From NCBI GenBank assembly GCA_036365515.1, contig CM070876.1:126057810-126121809 (forward strand): a DNA stretch of 64,000 nucleotides. The letters are read 5' to 3'. Shown one piece after another: positions 62,753 to 64,000 of this stretch. A program made the translations under genes and the position numbers. The notes beneath the pieces are model-generated. The model was given only the letters and a program-made list of their open reading frames with translations. It was not told the origin of the DNA and ran no database searches. Each line of letters opens with the position of its first letter. The first letter of the stretch is position 1. The DNA comes from Torymus aiolomorphi. Taxonomy: Eukaryota; Arthropoda; Insecta; Hymenoptera; Torymidae.

Positions 62753-63170
62753 AAAAGTTAACAAGCGATCCGCTTCCGTAAATGCACCTAAACGTAATAA
62801 GAAAATCCTTAAACTTGATTGTTAGTCGCGTTAAAAATTCATTGTATTGTAATTATTGTCAGTATTATATTTAGTATTATTTCTTTTTTTTTTCGTGTTA
62901 ACTTTTCAAAGGCCGCATTACAAAGACCAGAAATAATAATATTAATTTTTGTTGAACTATTTTAAGTAATTGCAAGACATGGTACAGTTACTTTTAGTAG
63001 ACAATATTGAAATTAATATTATTATTTTATTATGTACTTCATTATAAAAAGGCAAAAAAGTTACATTTTGTATTTGAATAAATTTTTGTAAGTATATTAT
63101 TCTTCTATATATTAATAAAAATGTTGAAGATTATAATAGGCGCTTTTAGAGTTTTTTTATAATGAAGTGC
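62753..63170. other. AT-rich 3' region, nothing recognised
   Basis: Probable 3' UTR and flank of the transposase gene. No gene. Confidence 0.5.
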
Positions 63171-63174
63171 ACAC

Positions 63175-63420
63175 TGTAACGCGTGTCTAGCCGAGATTCT
63201 AATCTACCGCGCGAAGGTAGTGAGCGCGCGCGCGCAACTCCTGCGCAGCCGAATCGAGGCGCGCCGCGCGTAGCGAATCGGTCTCGCGACGCGTAAAATG
63301 CCTGCTGATGCCGGACTAATTAGTCCTCGTAGAACCCGAGCGTATAAAAAGCAATAATTGTGCCGTCCAACTTGTGTCATACATACTAACCTGTGTTCGT
63401 CTTAATTTTCCAGTCCTCAA
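63175..63420 (+). promoter_or_regulatory. possible LTR or promoter region
   Basis: The start TGTAACGCGTGT (63,175), a TATAAAAAG box at about 63,342-63,350, and an end CAGTCCTCA (63,411-63,419) resemble a short LTR (TG...CA). No second copy is in the window, and no primer-binding site is obvious after it. It could instead be a host-type TATA promoter. Confidence 0.35.
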
Positions 63421-63459
63421 TCTCACTCCTCCCCGGGATCGATTTACCTGTTTCAGGAC

Positions 63460-64000
63460 ATGCAAGGCCTGACTCCCGAAATAGCGGAGACGGCGAAGAA
63501 GGTGATCGCTGGATTAATCCAGTGCAATCCTGACCCCGCCGTCATCGATTTTTTGGAGCAGGTCGTGGAGGGCATCGACGCTGTGACACTGGCACCCCAG
63601 CCAGTGGAAGAGCCCTCCACAGTCACGATCGAGGAGATAGAGGCGCCGAAGCCAAGAAAGGGACCTTCGAAGCCGGCCTGGGCAGAGGCCGGTCCCAGTC
63701 CGCTTCGGCGACCGCGTCCCCCGAAGGAGCAGCAGGAAAGCCGGGAAGAACGGCTTTCGCAAGAGGCGTCGGTCCGAGCCTCAGAGATGGCGCCGGAAGG
63801 AAACGCCGGCGCGGCTCGGGCCGACGAAGAAAGTAAAGAGAGTTCTCCGACCCAGGCCCCCAAGTGGGCACCGAGTGATGAAGTCAGTGCGGCCTGGGTC
63901 CCAGTGGAGAAGGCCCTCGAGGAAGCGCGGCGCCTCAGCAAGTCCTCGCGCGCTGCGGAGAACGCTGCCCTGGCCGCACTGGAGGTCTTTCTCCAGTGCC
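63460..64000 (+). CDS. GC-rich open frame, partial, possibly retroelement gag
   Basis: ATG 63,460 opens 180 codons without a stop up to the window edge. The first ~35 residues are helical (TPEIAETAKKVIAGLI); then a long Pro/Glu/Ala/Arg-rich disordered region; then a helical Ala/Glu/Leu stretch at the edge (EKALEEARRLSKSS). GC content and third-position GC are far above the neighbours. No family recognised. A gag-like ORF after an LTR, or a host gene exon, are both possible. The minus-strand frames here are shadows. Confidence 0.5.
   Translation, partial: MQGLTPEIAETAKKVIAGLIQCNPDPAVIDFLEQVVEGIDAVTLAPQPVEEPSTVTIEEIEAPKPRKGPSKPAWAEAGPSPLRRPRPPKEQQESREERLSQEASVRASEMAPEGNAGAARADEESKESSPTQAPKWAPSDEVSAAWVPVEKALEEARRLSKSSRAAENAALAALEVFLQC

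Overview
The window is eukaryotic and almost certainly arthropod; an insect is most likely and a hymenopteran possible. This is inferred from the repeats: spliced genes with short GT-AG introns, an errantivirus-type env retroelement, R1-like non-LTR retrotransposons, a Penelope-like element, a Helitron, a Crypton-type recombinase, a THAP/P-element transposase, mariner-like foldbacks and long TG/CA, CT/GA microsatellites. I found no ordinary single-copy host gene, so the species call is weak. Almost everything is transposon, much of it nested and broken.

Layout. 1-9.36 kb: a decayed Polinton/adintovirus-like element (protein-primed DNA polymerase, packaging-ATPase fragment, adenain-like protease, a conserved unknown gene and a possible DNA-binding protein), with a Penelope-like retroelement (5.4-7.06 kb) and several repeat families. 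9.9-16.3 kb: three broken R1-like copies. 16.3-17.7 kb: a foldback DNA element. 19.8-20.9 kb: fragments of a Ty3/gypsy element. 21.3-22.6 and 35.5-37.6 kb: two related foldbacks with mariner-like ends. 22.9-27.6 kb: an errantivirus-like element with matching LTRs, a CGCG target duplication and an intact env, but no reverse transcriptase. 28.1-35.2 kb: a 7-kb foldback with a second 2.65-kb foldback inserted in it. 38.5-41.7 kb: a minisatellite and a truncated Helitron. 42-43.8 kb: a tRNA-like SINE head, a MITE and a perfect-looking foldback carrying a Penelope/hammerhead-like motif.

The most interesting object is at 44,792-58,485: a 13.7-kb element with about 0.9-kb terminal inverted repeats built of tandem subunits. 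It has a spliced protein-primed polymerase gene (minus strand), a conserved partner gene next to it (a relative also sits in the 1-9 kb relic), two unknown plus-strand genes and, at the left, a Crypton-type tyrosine recombinase instead of a visible retroviral-type integrase. I see no capsid, protease or packaging ATPase in it. The inner end of the terminal repeat occurs on both sides of the AT-rich recombinase segment, so that segment may be a later acquisition.

This element lies in what looks like the first intron of a THAP-domain P-element-type transposase gene: exon 1 at 44,239 and exon 2 at 60,154 join in phase across consensus splice sites. The transposase continues to 62,752 with several stops. 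The last 0.5 kb (63,460 to the end) is an unusually GC-rich open frame, cut by the window edge, preceded by a possible LTR or promoter.
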